Below, piece by piece: positions 15,393-24,606 of a DNA stretch of 64,000 bases. The translations under genes were made by a program, and so were the position numbers. Positions within the stretch are counted from its first letter, which is position 1, and each line of letters begins with the position of its first letter. The stretch spans positions 649,035 to 713,034 of the forward strand of contig NZ_JAUQTA010000002.1 of NCBI RefSeq assembly GCF_030580915.1, read 5' to 3'. The DNA comes from Nocardioides jiangxiensis. GTDB taxonomy: Bacteria > Actinomycetota > Actinomycetes > Propionibacteriales > Nocardioidaceae. Below the pieces are notes generated by a model. The model was not told the origin of the DNA and made no database searches. It saw only the letters and a list, made by a program, of their open reading frames with translations.

Positions 15393-16307
15393 GTGGAAGC
15401 AGTAGCCGTCATCCTGGTGCTCGGGCTGGTCCTGGTCATCGTCTTCCTGGTGAAGACGGTGCGGATCGTCCCGCAGGCCTTCGCAGGAGTCGTGGAGCGC
15501 TTCGGCAAGTACCACGCGACGTTGCCGGCCGGCCTGAACATGGTCGTGCCGTTCATCGACAACGTCCGCTACATGATCGACCTGCGCGAGAACGTCGTCT
15601 CGTTCCCGCCGCAGCCGGTGATCACCGAGGACAACCTGACCGTCTCCATCGACACGGTCATCTACTTCCAGGTCAACGACCCGGTCGCCGCCACCTACGA
15701 GATCGCCAACTACATCCAGGCGATCGAGCAGCTCACCATGACCACCCTCCGCAACATCATCGGTGGCATGACGCTCGAGCACGCGCTGACCTCGCGCGAC
15801 CAGATCAACACCGGCCTGCGTGGCGAGCTCGACGGCGCCACCGGCAAGTGGGGCATCCGGGTCAACCGTGTCGAGCTCAAGGGCATCGACCCGCCGGCGT
15901 CCATCTCCGACGCGATGGAGCAGCAGATGCGCGCCGAGCGCTCCAAGCGTGCCGCGATCCTGACCGCCGAGGGTGAGCGCCAGTCCGCCATCCTCACGGC
16001 CGAGGGCAACAAGCAGTCGGCGATCCTCAACGCCGAGGGTGCCAAGCAGGCACAGATCCTCAGCGCCGAGGCCGACCGCGAGGCGGCGATCCTGCGCGCC
16101 CAGGGTGAGTCCAACGCGATCCAGCAGGTCTTCCAGGCGATCCACGACGGCAACCCCGACCAGAAGCTGCTGGCCTACCAGTACCTCCAGGCGATGCCGA
16201 AGCTCGCGGAGGGGTCGGCCAACAAGGTCTGGATCCTCCCCAGCGAGTTCAGCAGCGCCCTCGCGGGGCTTGGCAAGCTCACCGACGGAGCTGCTGACCA
16301 GGCGTGA
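15393..16307 (+). CDS. SPFH/Band 7 (stomatin-like) protein
   Basis: This 304-residue protein has an N-terminal membrane helix (about residues 3-22), the Band 7 domain (VRIVPQAFAGVVERFGKYHATLPAGLN through INTGLRGELDGATGKWGIRVNRVELKGI), and a helical tail with repeated AEGxxQ(S/A)AIL units (about residues 185-235), likely a coiled coil for oligomerisation. GTG start with GGGGGAG before it. Partner of the NfeD protein immediately upstream. The role is in membrane scaffolding; the exact client is unknown. Confidence 0.9.
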   Translation: MEAVAVILVLGLVLVIVFLVKTVRIVPQAFAGVVERFGKYHATLPAGLNMVVPFIDNVRYMIDLRENVVSFPPQPVITEDNLTVSIDTVIYFQVNDPVAATYEIANYIQAIEQLTMTTLRNIIGGMTLEHALTSRDQINTGLRGELDGATGKWGIRVNRVELKGIDPPASISDAMEQQMRAERSKRAAILTAEGERQSAILTAEGNKQSAILNAEGAKQAQILSAEADREAAILRAQGESNAIQQVFQAIHDGNPDQKLLAYQYLQAMPKLAEGSANKVWILPSEFSSALAGLGKLTDGAADQA

Positions 16308-17074
16308 GTCCGCTTGAGATGGCGGCGATCCTCCTCGCGGGGGTCGCCGCCGGCACGATCAACACGGTGGTGGGGTCGGGGACGCTCGTGACGTTCCCGA
16401 CCCTGCTCGCCTTCGGCGTCCCGCCGGTGGCAGCCAACGTCTCCAACGCGATCGGGCTGGTCCCCGGCTCGGTCTCCGGTGCGATCGGCTACCGGCGCGA
16501 GCTCGCCGGCCAGCGCGACCGCGTCCTGCGACTCGCCTCGGCGACACTGATCGGTGCGACCGCCGGGGCGCTCCTGCTCCTGGTGCTGCCGTCGGCGGCG
16601 TTCCGCGCGATCGTGCCGGTGCTGATCCTGCTCGGCCTGGTGCTGGTGGTGCTGCAGCCGCGGATCTCGCGCGCCGTCGCCCGCAAGCACGAGCAGCTGG
16701 GTGGCCTGCCTGCCAACGGGGCCCGATGGGTCTGGCCCTCGATCCTCGGCGTGGGCGTCTACTGCGGCTACTTCGGGGCGGCCCAGGGCGTGCTCTGCAT
16801 GGCCGTGCTCGGTGCCGGTGTCGACGACACCCTGCAGCGGCTCAACGGCGTGAAGAACGTCCTGGCCGCCCTCGGCAACGGCGTGGCCGGACTGGTCTTC
16901 GTGCTCGCGGCCTTCGGCACGATCGACTGGCGGGTGGTCGCCCTGATCGCCGTCGGCTCCACGATCGGCGGCCAGCTCGGAGCGAGCTGGGGACGCAGGC
17001 TCCCGGCACCCGCTCTCCGTGCCCTGATCGTGGTCGTGGGCACGGTCGCCCTGGTCCGCTTCCTGCTCGGCTGA
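16304..17074 (+). CDS. TauE/SafE-family sulfite or organo-anion exporter
   Basis: This 256-residue membrane protein has eight or so helices and the family's duplicated motifs: AGTINTVVGSGTLVTFPTLL at the N-terminus and YCGYFGAAQGVLCMAVL in the second half. TauE/SafE proteins move sulfite, sulfoacetate or similar anions, but the substrate is not evident here. Its GTG start overlaps the stop of the SPFH gene (GTGA), so it is the last gene of the operon. Confidence 0.85.
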   Translation: MSPLEMAAILLAGVAAGTINTVVGSGTLVTFPTLLAFGVPPVAANVSNAIGLVPGSVSGAIGYRRELAGQRDRVLRLASATLIGATAGALLLLVLPSAAFRAIVPVLILLGLVLVVLQPRISRAVARKHEQLGGLPANGARWVWPSILGVGVYCGYFGAAQGVLCMAVLGAGVDDTLQRLNGVKNVLAALGNGVAGLVFVLAAFGTIDWRVVALIAVGSTIGGQLGASWGRRLPAPALRALIVVVGTVALVRFLLG

Positions 17075-17097
17075 GCTGGAGCAGACCGCCGCACCGG

Positions 17098-17211
17098 TCA
17101 CACGTCGGCGATGTCGAGATCTTCGCCCGTGCGAAGAGTCCAGCGCCTCGGCAGCGTGTGAGCCGAGAAGATCTTCACCTCGGTGAAGGCCTGGTCGCTG
17201 GCGGTGCACAC
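17098..17211 (-). CDS. Possible small 37-residue protein
   Basis: After the alpha/beta hydrolase gene (stop at 17252) a short minus-strand frame reads from a GTG through TASDQAFTEVKIFSAHTLP to LDIADV. GGAGG lies about ten bases before the GTG. The composition is like real protein, but it is too short for certainty and no homologue is known to me. It could be a translated tail of the hydrolase operon or chance. Confidence 0.3.
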   Translation of the reverse strand: MCTASDQAFTEVKIFSAHTLPRRWTLRTGEDLDIADV

Positions 17212-17251
17212 CCGCAGCGACCCTCCTGCTGGTGGTGCCGGCCGCACCGGC

Positions 17252-18208
17252 TCAGCGGTCGACGTGGGTGGCGAGCCAGTCGCCGATCGCGTCGTAGAAC
17301 CGGGCCCGGACGTCCTCCCGCGAGAGCGAGAGGTCGTGGAGACCGCCCTCGACAGCGACGCTGGTGACGTCGCTGCCGAGCGACGGCGCCCACTTCCGGA
17401 TCTGCTCGACGTCGAGCACCAGGTCGGTCGACCGCGCCGTCTCGTCGACCTTCGCGGAGGTCCCCGAGCGGGCCGAGGAGAGCACGAGCACCGGCATCGC
17501 CAGGTCGAGCCCCTCGTGCAGCCGGGCGTGGCCGCGTCGGATCGCGCTGATCCAGCCGAAGCGCACCGGGAAGGAGTCGGCCGGCTTCCAGGACAGGTCG
17601 AAGTCCCACTCGCCGTCGAAGTCGCGGTGCAGGCTGCGGGCGTAGGTGCCGCTCACGTTGCGCGGCATGACCGCCATGGGGGCCAGGCGTCCGACGCGGT
17701 GGATCAGCGACGTGCCCCAGGTGCGCTGCCAGGCGGGGCCCTGCAGGTCGAACCAGGGCGAGTTGAGCACGATGCCCGCGGCCGGGACGGCCCGTTCGTG
17801 CACCCAGAGCGGCACCGTCAGGCCACCGGTCGAGTGCGCGGAGAGGACGACGTGGTCGTGCCCGTCGCGGGTGGTGACCCGGGTCCAGGCCTCGTCGAGC
17901 TCGGGGAAGTAGTCGGCCAGGTCGCGGGCGAAGTTCGGTGTCTGGTGGGGGAGCAGCGAGCGGCCGTACTTGCGCAGGTCCAGCGCGTAGAAGTCGTAGC
18001 CGCGCGCCGTCCACCACTCGGCGTACGAGGTCTGGAAGAAGTAGTCGCAGAAGCCGTGCACGTGGAGCACCGCCCTGCCGGTGGGGGCGGGGGCCGGCAG
18101 CTTGACCAGGGTCGCGACGACGCGGCCCTCGTCGTCGGCGGGGAGGTCGATGACCTCGGCGGTGTACGGGTCTCCGAGCACGTCGGCCAGGGGCTGGTTC
18201 GTCGCCAT
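17252..18208 (-). CDS. Alpha/beta hydrolase (monoglyceride-lipase-like)
   Basis: This 318-residue protein has an oxyanion-hole strand AVLHVHGFCDYFF, nucleophile elbow SAHSTGG (AxSxG rather than GxSxG), and a catalytic His in VEGGLHDLSLS near the C-terminus. An acid Asp is plausible in LVLDVEQIRKWAP. LDLRKYGRS is a lysophospholipase/monoglyceride-lipase motif. It is probably cytoplasmic, as no signal peptide is visible. Its start follows the membrane protein gene by two bases, so it is the second gene of an operon. Confidence 0.8.
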   Translation of the reverse strand: MATNQPLADVLGDPYTAEVIDLPADDEGRVVATLVKLPAPAPTGRAVLHVHGFCDYFFQTSYAEWWTARGYDFYALDLRKYGRSLLPHQTPNFARDLADYFPELDEAWTRVTTRDGHDHVVLSAHSTGGLTVPLWVHERAVPAAGIVLNSPWFDLQGPAWQRTWGTSLIHRVGRLAPMAVMPRNVSGTYARSLHRDFDGEWDFDLSWKPADSFPVRFGWISAIRRGHARLHEGLDLAMPVLVLSSARSGTSAKVDETARSTDLVLDVEQIRKWAPSLGSDVTSVAVEGGLHDLSLSREDVRARFYDAIGDWLATHVDR

Positions 18209-18210
18209 GG

Positions 18211-18876
18211 TCAGAGTGTGGCAGGACGTCGGCTCGCGGCGAGGAGGATCCCGGCGACGATGCCGCCCGTCGTGCCCAGCGCCTCATCGCCGAGCGTGTC
18301 GGTGTAGGCGGTGTCTAGCTCGGTGCCGTGGCGGATGAACGTCCACCACTCCCCGAGCTCCCAGCCGATCGCGAGCAGGGCGCCGAGCCCTGCCACGAGC
18401 AGGACGACCTGCCAGCGCTGCGCCACGTCGGCGAGCAGGAGCAGGCCGAGGCCGGCGCAGAGGGGGATCCAGTTCACGAAGTGGTTGAGGTCGTCCCACC
18501 ACGCGACACGGTCGTAGAGGTCGAGCGTGTTGCCGGTGACGTCGACGAGGAACGGCACCATGACCAGGGCGAACGCGCCCCACGGCGCTGTGTCCCGGCG
18601 TCCGGTGCGGCGCTGGTGGAACCACCAGAGCGCGGGCGCGAGCAGCATCATCACCGGGTAGGCGAGCAGCCGGGCGCCGAAGGCCTTCCCGTCGAACCGG
18701 TCGATGCCGGGCACGAACGTCGCGACCGCGAGCTGCCCGACGGTCGCCAGGAGGACGACCGCTGCGGCGAGGAGGGCTGCGCGGTGCGGGTCTGGGCGGT
18801 CAGGGCGCGGGCGGTCAGGGCGCGGGTAGTGCGGGCCCGGGTGGTCGGAGCTCCGGCGGGTGGGAGATGACGCCAT
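18211..18876 (-). CDS. DUF2238/YjdF-like integral membrane protein
   Basis: This 221-residue protein has an Arg/Pro-rich N-terminal tail with repeated RPDRP, then about six helices. The conserved Asp/Asn residues in DLYDRVAWWDDLNHFVNWI, IGWELGEWW and YTDTLGDEALGTTGG match the YjdF/DUF2238 pattern (paired acidic motifs within membrane helices). Function unknown. It is the first gene of a two-gene unit with the alpha/beta hydrolase and is divergent from the luciferase-like gene. Confidence 0.65.
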   Translation of the reverse strand: MASSPTRRSSDHPGPHYPRPDRPRPDRPDPHRAALLAAAVVLLATVGQLAVATFVPGIDRFDGKAFGARLLAYPVMMLLAPALWWFHQRRTGRRDTAPWGAFALVMVPFLVDVTGNTLDLYDRVAWWDDLNHFVNWIPLCAGLGLLLLADVAQRWQVVLLVAGLGALLAIGWELGEWWTFIRHGTELDTAYTDTLGDEALGTTGGIVAGILLAASRRPATL

Positions 18877-18931
18877 GCCGACATTGTCGCCACGCCACGG
18901 GGCACCTGTCGGGAATGCCGCAGCCTGGTAT

Positions 18932-18952
18932 ATGGTTGACACGTCATCTACC
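18932..18952 (+). promoter_or_regulatory. Candidate operator for the monooxygenase/FMN-reductase pair
   Basis: ATGGTTGAC-A-CGTCATCTACC is an imperfect inverted repeat centred on TGAC-AC-GTCA, just before the ribosome site AAGGAG. It overlaps the end of a TATATG box at 18929-18934. The form suits a MarR-type dimeric repressor, but no such regulator is encoded in the window. Confidence 0.4.
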
Positions 18953-18966
18953 AAGGAGTGATGGAC

Positions 18967-20106
18967 ATGCAGATCGGCATCTTCACCGTCGGAGACGTGA
19001 CGCCGGACCCGACGGACGGCACGGTTCCCACCGAGTACCAGAAGATCAAGAACACGATCACGCTCGCCAGGAAGGCGGAGGAGATCGGGCTCGATGTCTT
19101 CGCGACGGCGGAGCACCACAACCCGCCGTTCGCCTCGCCGGCCAACCCGCCGATCCTGCTCAGCGCCATCGCCGCGCAGACCGAGAAGCTGATCGTCTCG
19201 ACCGCGACCACGCTGATCACGACCAACGACCCGGTCCGCCTCGCCGAGGACTACGCGTACCTGCAGCACGTCTCCGACGGCCGCATGGACCTGATGCTCG
19301 GCCGCGGCAACACCGGCCCGGTCTACCCGTGGTTCGGCAAGGACATCCGCGACGGCATCCCGCTCGCGATCGAGAACTACGACCTGCTGCACCGGCTCTG
19401 GCGCGAGGACGTCGTGACCTGGGAGGGCAAGTTCCGCACCCCGCTGCAGGGCTTCACCTCGACGCCGCGCCCGCTCGACGGCGTACCTCCCTTCGTGTGG
19501 CACGGCTCGATCCGCAGCCCCGAGATCGCCGAGCAGGCGGCGTACTACGGCAACGGGTTCTTCGCGAACCACATCTTCTGGCCCGCGTCGCACACCGAGC
19601 AGATGGTGCGCCTCTACCGCCAGCGCTTCGAGCACTACGGTCACGGCGCCGCCGACCAGGCGATCGTCGGCCTCGGCGGCCAGATCTTCATGGACAAGAA
19701 CAGCCAGGACGCGGTCCGCCGGTTCCGGCCGTACTTCGACAGCGCTCCGGTCTACGGACACGGCCCGTCGCTGGAGGACTTCATGGAGCAGACCCCGCTG
19801 ACAGTCGGGTCGCCGCAGCAGATCCTCGAGCGCACGCTCGGCTTCCGTGACTACGTCGGCGACTACCAGCGCCAGCTCTTCCTGCTGGACCACGCGGGCA
19901 TGCCGCTGAAGATGGTGCTCGAGCAGATGGACCTGCTCGGCGAGATCCTCCCCGAGCTCCGCAAGGGGTACGCCGAGGGCCGGCCCGCGCACATCCCGGA
20001 CGCGCCGACGCACGGTGCCCGCGTGGCAGCAGCCGGCGGGGCCCACGACGCGACGGTCTACGCCGCGGCCGACGCTGCGACGGGTCACCGGGCGGAGGAC
20101 GCCTGA
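18967..20106 (+). CDS. Luciferase-like FMN-dependent monooxygenase, CE1758 type
   Basis: This 379-residue TIM-barrel flavoprotein begins MQIGIFTVGDVTPDPTDG. Motifs include VFATAEHHNPPF, LIVSTATTLITTNDPVRLAEDYAYL, the active-site region RMDLMLGRGNTGPVYPWFG, and a C-terminal DYVGDYQRQLFLLDHAGMP. The start at 18967 is favoured because AAGGAG sits nine bases upstream; ATG codons at 18961 and a GTG at 18958 lie too close. The partner FMN reductase overlaps its stop, so it supplies reduced flavin. The substrate is unknown. Confidence 0.85.
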   Translation: MQIGIFTVGDVTPDPTDGTVPTEYQKIKNTITLARKAEEIGLDVFATAEHHNPPFASPANPPILLSAIAAQTEKLIVSTATTLITTNDPVRLAEDYAYLQHVSDGRMDLMLGRGNTGPVYPWFGKDIRDGIPLAIENYDLLHRLWREDVVTWEGKFRTPLQGFTSTPRPLDGVPPFVWHGSIRSPEIAEQAAYYGNGFFANHIFWPASHTEQMVRLYRQRFEHYGHGAADQAIVGLGGQIFMDKNSQDAVRRFRPYFDSAPVYGHGPSLEDFMEQTPLTVGSPQQILERTLGFRDYVGDYQRQLFLLDHAGMPLKMVLEQMDLLGEILPELRKGYAEGRPAHIPDAPTHGARVAAAGGAHDATVYAAADAATGHRAEDA

Positions 20107-20759
20107 TGACGCGCCACATCGCCGTCGTCTCGGCCGGGCTGTCGAGCCCGAGCTCGACGCGCATCCTGGCCGACCAGCTCGCGAGCGCCGTGGAGGCGCG
20201 GCTCTTCGAGCGTGGCGAGGACGTCCGGATCCACGTGGTCGAGCTGCGTGAGCACGCGCGGGCCCTGGCCGACAACCTGCTGACCGGCTTCCCCTCGGGC
20301 GGCCTGGCCCAGGCGTTGCAGACGGTCGCGGACGCCGACGCGGTGATCGCGGTGACGCCGGTCTTCTCCGCGTCGTACTCGGGGCTCTTCAAGACGTTCT
20401 TCGACGTGCTGGAGCCCGGGGTGCTCGAGGGCAAGCCCGTGCTCATGGGAGCCACGGCGGGCACGGCGCGCCATTCGCTGGTGCTCGAGCACGCGATGCG
20501 GCCGCTCTTCTCCTACCTGAAGGCGACGCCGGTGCCGACCGCGGTCTTCGCTGCGTCGGAGGACTTCGGCTCGAACGACAGCTCCGACCGGGGCGGCCGC
20601 CTCGGGCAGCGCGTGGACCGCGCGGCGGCGGAGCTGGTCGCGCTGCTCGACGGGCCTTCGGCGAAGGCGGACGTGCCGCCGGCGCGGAAGCTGCAGGGCA
20701 GCACCGAGTTCGACCCGGACGCGGCGGGGTTCCTCAGCTTCGACAAGCTGCGCGGCTGA
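20106..20759 (+). CDS. NAD(P)H-dependent FMN reductase, CE1759 type
   Basis: This 217-residue flavodoxin-fold reductase has the phosphate loop SAGLSSPSSTRILADQL and the FMN ribityl/isoalloxazine loop PVFSASYSGLFKTFFDVL, with the later VLMGATAGTARHSL. It starts inside the stop codon of the monooxygenase gene (TGATG), the arrangement of the known CE1758/CE1759 two-component pairs. It should provide FMNH2 for the monooxygenase. Confidence 0.85.
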   Translation: MTRHIAVVSAGLSSPSSTRILADQLASAVEARLFERGEDVRIHVVELREHARALADNLLTGFPSGGLAQALQTVADADAVIAVTPVFSASYSGLFKTFFDVLEPGVLEGKPVLMGATAGTARHSLVLEHAMRPLFSYLKATPVPTAVFAASEDFGSNDSSDRGGRLGQRVDRAAAELVALLDGPSAKADVPPARKLQGSTEFDPDAAGFLSFDKLRG

Positions 20760-20778
20760 CCCGCCCTCCGCGGGCGGG
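20760..20778. terminator. GC-rich bidirectional terminator hairpin
   Basis: CCCGCCC-TCCGC-GGGCGGG begins at the stop of the FMN reductase gene and lies before the convergent PEBP gene (stop at 20802). No U tract. Confidence 0.5.
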
Positions 20779-20801
20779 CACCTGCCGCCTTGTCCCTGGA
20801 C

Positions 20802-21332
20802 TCAGTGCTGGTAGGTGCCGACGATGATCGCGCGTGCCAGCGTCTTGAACGCCAGGTTGAAGCCGACCACGGCGGGGGAGACCGAGCTGTCGACACCCAG
20901 CTTCTCCTCGCTGACGGCGTGCACGACGAAGTAGTAGCGGTGCACCTGGTCGCCCTGGGGCGGCGCGGCGCCGCCGAAGTCCCGCGTGCCGAAGTCGTTG
21001 CGCACGTGGAAGGCACCGGCGGGGAGTCCCGCGTCGCCGAGAGCACCGGCACCGGTCTCGAGCGAGGTCACGGAGGCCGGGATGTCGCAGACCACCCAGT
21101 GCCAGAAGCCGGAGACGATCGGGGCGTCCGGGTCGAAGCAGGTCACGACGTACGACTTCGTGCCCTCGGGGGCGCCGCTCCAGCTCAGCTGGGGCGAGGT
21201 GTTGCCGAGCGCGTGGACGTGCGCGTCCGCCAGGGGAGCGCCGTCGGTCACGTCGCTGCTGGTCACCGAGAACGCCGGGACCGGCGGGAGCAGGTTGTAG
21301 GGATCCGGGGTCACGGGGCGGTCGAGGCTCAT
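20802..21332 (-). CDS. YbhB/YbcL-family PEBP (Raf-kinase-inhibitor-like) protein
   Basis: This 176-residue protein has the PEBP signatures [19 protein letters not shown] and [16 protein letters not shown] followed by [10 protein letters not shown], which together form the phosphate-binding pocket. No signal peptide is present, so it should be cytoplasmic. Bacterial members have no clear role, although some bind small phosphorylated ligands or inhibit proteases. It is monocistronic and divergent from cobT. Confidence 0.9.
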   Translation of the reverse strand: MSLDRPVTPDPYNLLPPVPAFSVTSSDVTDGAPLADAHVHALGNTSPQLSWSGAPEGTKSYVVTCFDPDAPIVSGFWHWVVCDIPASVTSLETGAGALGDAGLPAGAFHVRNDFGTRDFGGAAPPQGDQVHRYYFVVHAVSEEKLGVDSSVSPAVVGFNLAFKTLARAIIVGTYQH

Positions 21333-21447
21333 GTGGGCACGGTAACCACGTGCTCCCAGCGAGCGGAACGGCTGCAACGCAGTGTTTACGCGCCCGCCCT
21401 CTGGGCACCGGTGCGCGCACCGCGGGGCGCATGGGGAGAATGGGGGC

Positions 21448-22515
21448 GTGAGTGAAGTCCTCAGCAGCACCGTTGCCAGCATCCAGCCGATCGACGCGGA
21501 GGCTGTGGCCGCCGCCGAGGCCGCCCAGGCCGGGCTGGCCAAGCCCGCGGGCGCGCTCGGGGTCCTGGAGACGCTCTCCCTCCAGCTGTCCGGCATCGCC
21601 GGAACCTGCCCGCCCCCGGTCCCGGTCAAGCCCGCCGTCGGCGTCTTCGCCGGCGACCACGGCGTGCTGGCACAGGGCGTGACGCCGTGGCCCTCCGACA
21701 TCACCTTCGTGATGTGCAACGTCTTCCAGGCCGGTGGCGCGGGCATCAACGTGCTCGCGCGCGCTGCTGGTGCCTCCGTCACCGTCGTCGACATGGGTGT
21801 CGCGGGTCCGTTCACCGAGGGCACCGGCGCAGGCGCGACCCTCGTCTCGAAGAAGGTCCGTCCCGGGACCTCCGACCTGGCCAAGGGCGCCGCGATGAGC
21901 CGCGACGAGGCGGTCCAGGCCCTCGAGGCGGGCATCGCCGTGGCGCAGCAGCTCATCGACGACGGTGCCGACCTGCTCATCACCGGTGACATGGGCATCG
22001 GCAACACGACCCCGTCGGCCGCCCTGATCGCGGCGCTGACGGGCACTCCCGCCGACGTCGTGACCGGTCGGGGCACCGGCATCGACGACGACACGCTGGC
22101 ACTCAAGACCTCCGTCGTCGCCGGCGCGGTCGAGCGGATCGCCCCCGACGCCGACGGCGTCGACGTCCTCGCCGAGGTCGGCGGCTTCGAGCACGCGGGC
22201 ATCGCGGGCTTCGTCCTCGGTGCCGCCGCACGCCGTGTCCCCGTCATCCTCGACGGCGTCATCGCCGGCTCGGCTGCCCTGGTCGCGCAGAAGATCGCTC
22301 CCGAGGTGGTCGGCTACTGCATCGCCGGTCACCGCTCGTTCGAGCCCGGCCACCGCATCGCCCTGGAGGCGCTCGGCCTCCGCCCGCTGCTCGAGCTTGA
22401 CCTCCGCCTCGGCGAGGGCACCGGCGCGGCGCTCGCCGCCCCGATCGTGCAGGCCTCGGCCCGCGTCCTCACCGAGATGGCGACCCTCGAGTCCGTCATG
22501 GCGGGTGGCGAGTGA
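21448..22515 (+). CDS. cobT: Nicotinate-nucleotide--dimethylbenzimidazole phosphoribosyltransferase
   Basis: CobT makes alpha-ribazole-5'-phosphate for the lower loop of cobalamin. The 355-residue protein has [43 protein letters not shown], and the C-terminal [14 protein letters not shown], whose Glu is the catalytic base. A GTG start (SEVLSSTV) is chosen as it begins the conserved region. It overlaps the siroheme/precorrin enzyme gene (TGATG), giving a three-gene operon. Confidence 0.95.
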   Translation: MSEVLSSTVASIQPIDAEAVAAAEAAQAGLAKPAGALGVLETLSLQLSGIAGTCPPPVPVKPAVGVFAGDHGVLAQGVTPWPSDITFVMCNVFQAGGAGINVLARAAGASVTVVDMGVAGPFTEGTGAGATLVSKKVRPGTSDLAKGAAMSRDEAVQALEAGIAVAQQLIDDGADLLITGDMGIGNTTPSAALIAALTGTPADVVTGRGTGIDDDTLALKTSVVAGAVERIAPDADGVDVLAEVGGFEHAGIAGFVLGAAARRVPVILDGVIAGSAALVAQKIAPEVVGYCIAGHRSFEPGHRIALEALGLRPLLELDLRLGEGTGAALAAPIVQASARVLTEMATLESVMAGGE

Positions 22516-23744
22516 TGGCGGACGCCGACCTGCCGACGTACCCGGTCGGGCTGCGGCTCGCGGGCCGCAAGGTCCTCGTCGTGGGCGGCGGACACGTCGC
22601 CCAGCGCCGGATCCCGACGCTGATCGCCGCCGGCGCCGACGTCCACGTCGTCGCCCGCGCCGCGACGATGGCGATCGAGGGCATGTCCGACGAGATCACC
22701 CTCGCCATCCGCGACTTCGAGCCCGCCGACCTCGACGGCGCCTGGTACGCCATCGCGGCCACCGACAACGCCGAGACCAACGCTGCGGTGGCTGCCGCGG
22801 CCGAGGAGCGGCGGATCTTCTGTGTCCGCTCCGACGACGCCTCCGAGGCCACTGCGTGGACCCCGGCGGTCGGCCGCCACGAGGGGCTGACCATCGCGGT
22901 CCTCGCCAACCGCGAGCCGCGCCGTTCTGCTGCGGTGCGCGACCAGATCATGGAGGCGCTGCGCTCCGGCACCGCGCTGCGTACGCCGACCACGGCGGCG
23001 AGGAAGCCCGGCGTCGTGCTCGTGGGCGGTGGTCCCGGCGACCCGGACCTGGTTACCATCGCCGCCCGCAACGCGATCGCGTCGGCGGACGTCGTCGTCG
23101 CCGACCGCCTCGCGCCGCGCGAGCTGCTCGCCGACCTCGCGCCGGATGTCGAGCTGATCGACGTCGCCAAGCTGCCGCGCGGTCGCTACGCGAGCCAGGA
23201 GTTCATCAACGAGGTCATCGTCGACCGGGCGCTGGCCGGCAAGCGCGTCGTGCGCTTCAAGGGCGGGGACAACTTCGTCTTCGGCCGCGGCTACGAGGAG
23301 ATCATCGCCTGCAACGCCGCCGGCGTGCCGGTGGAGATCATCCCGGGGCTCTCGTCGTCGATCTCCGTGCCGGCGCGGGCGGGCATCCCGGTGACGCACC
23401 GCGGGGTCACCCACGAGTTCACCGTCATCTCGGGCCACATCCCGCCGGGCCACCCCGACTCCCTGGTCAACTGGACGGCAGCTGCGCAGATGCAGGGCAC
23501 GCTCGTCCTGCTGATGGCCGTGGAGAACGCACCGAAGATCGCCGCTGCCCTCGTCGAGGGCGGTCGCCCGGCCGAGACCCCGGTCGCGGTGATCATGGAC
23601 GGCACCATGCCCGACGAGCGCACGGTCCTCTCGACGCTCGGCACGCTCGCCGCGGACCTTGTCGCCGAGGGTGTCACCCCGCCGGCGATCATCGTCATCG
23701 GCGACGTCGTCGCGGTCGCCAACCCGGAGCGCTACGGCAGCTGA
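22515..23744 (+). CDS. Fused precorrin-2 dehydrogenase / uroporphyrinogen-III C-methyltransferase
   Basis: This 409-residue bifunctional CysG-like enzyme has an N-terminal NAD-binding domain (GRKVLVVGGGHVAQRRI) and dimerisation segment (RREPRRSAAV-type region at about 130-150). The C-terminal methyltransferase domain has VLVGGGPGDPDLVTI, DVVVADRLAPRELL, VRFKGGDNFVFGRG and PVTHRGVTHEFTVISGH. It makes precorrin-2 from uroporphyrinogen III and oxidises it towards sirohydrochlorin, feeding siroheme and cobalamin. Gene neighbours cobT and a TrmH methyltransferase overlap it at both ends. Could be named cysG or cobA. Confidence 0.9.
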   Translation: MADADLPTYPVGLRLAGRKVLVVGGGHVAQRRIPTLIAAGADVHVVARAATMAIEGMSDEITLAIRDFEPADLDGAWYAIAATDNAETNAAVAAAAEERRIFCVRSDDASEATAWTPAVGRHEGLTIAVLANREPRRSAAVRDQIMEALRSGTALRTPTTAARKPGVVLVGGGPGDPDLVTIAARNAIASADVVVADRLAPRELLADLAPDVELIDVAKLPRGRYASQEFINEVIVDRALAGKRVVRFKGGDNFVFGRGYEEIIACNAAGVPVEIIPGLSSSISVPARAGIPVTHRGVTHEFTVISGHIPPGHPDSLVNWTAAAQMQGTLVLLMAVENAPKIAAALVEGGRPAETPVAVIMDGTMPDERTVLSTLGTLAADLVAEGVTPPAIIVIGDVVAVANPERYGS

Positions 23745-24550
23745 TGGCCCGCCTGGTCGACGTCACGGACGTCAGCGACCCGCGGCTCGCGGACTTCCGC
23801 GACCTGCGTGACGTCGACCTGCGCCAGGCCGTCGAGGCCGAGCACGGCCTCTTCCTCGCCGAGGGCGCCAAGGTCGTACGCCGCGCGGCCGAGGCCGGCT
23901 TCACCCCGCGCGCCTTCCTGCTCCAGCCCAAGTGGGTCGACGGGCTGCGCGACGTGCTCGACGCGACCGACGCCCCGGCGTACGTGCTGGGGGAGCGGGA
24001 GATCGCGGAGGTCGCCGGGTTCCACCTGCACCGTGGCGCCCTCGGCAGCTTCGAGCGCCGGCCGCTGCCGCCGCTCGCCGATCTCCTCGCGAAGCCCGGC
24101 CGGCTGCGCATCGCGGTCCTCGAGGACCTCGTCGACCACGGGAACGTGGGGCTGATCTTCCGGAACGCGGCGGCGCTCGGCATCGACGCGGTCGTGCTGA
24201 CCGAGCGCACGGCGGATCCGCTCTACCGCCGCGCCAGCAAGACCAGCATGGGCAACGTCTACTCGGTGCCGTGGACGCGGGCACGGGGGATCGAGGACAT
24301 CCTGCGTGCGTTGCGGGAGGCCGACGTCGTGCCGGTCGCCCTCACGCTCGCCGACGACGCGATCACCCTCGACGAGCTCGCCGCCATGAAGCACGAGCGG
24401 CTCGCCTTCGTCTTCGGCACCGAGGGAGCCGGCGTGCACCGCAAGACCGAGCAGCAGGTCGACCACCGGGTGCTGATCCCGATGGAGCCGGGCGTGGACT
24501 CGCTCAACGTGGCCGCGGCGACGGCCGTGACCTTCTACGCGACCCGCTGA
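23744..24550 (+). CDS. SpoU/TrmH-family RNA 2'-O-methyltransferase
   Basis: This 268-residue SPOUT enzyme has a substrate-binding N-terminal domain and a trefoil-knot C-terminus with DHGNVGLIFRNAAALG (N-x-G-x-x-x-R), FVFGTEGAGVH and IPMEPGVDSLNVAAATAVTFY. It methylates a ribose 2'-OH in tRNA or rRNA, with the site unknown. Its start overlaps the stop of the siroheme enzyme gene (TGATG). A second TrmH enzyme follows rplT at 41812. Confidence 0.9.
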   Translation: MARLVDVTDVSDPRLADFRDLRDVDLRQAVEAEHGLFLAEGAKVVRRAAEAGFTPRAFLLQPKWVDGLRDVLDATDAPAYVLGEREIAEVAGFHLHRGALGSFERRPLPPLADLLAKPGRLRIAVLEDLVDHGNVGLIFRNAAALGIDAVVLTERTADPLYRRASKTSMGNVYSVPWTRARGIEDILRALREADVVPVALTLADDAITLDELAAMKHERLAFVFGTEGAGVHRKTEQQVDHRVLIPMEPGVDSLNVAAATAVTFYATR

Positions 24551-24593
24551 GATCTCCTCCCACGGGAGGACGTCGCGCGGACGTGCCGCTCGC

Positions 24594-24599
24594 TAGGCT
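24594..24599 (+). promoter_or_regulatory. -10 box TAGGCT for a leaderless mRNA
   Basis: TAGGCT ends seven bases before the ATG at 24607, with no ribosome site. Confidence 0.5.
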
Positions 24600-24606
24600 C
24601 CGCGGC

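Noticed and set aside
13356..16145. A 929-residue minus-strand reading frame spanning the ABC, NfeD and SPFH genes
   Set aside because: It runs opposite to three well-supported genes and is open because of high GC. Only its last 225 residues (13356-14033), outside those genes, look like protein.
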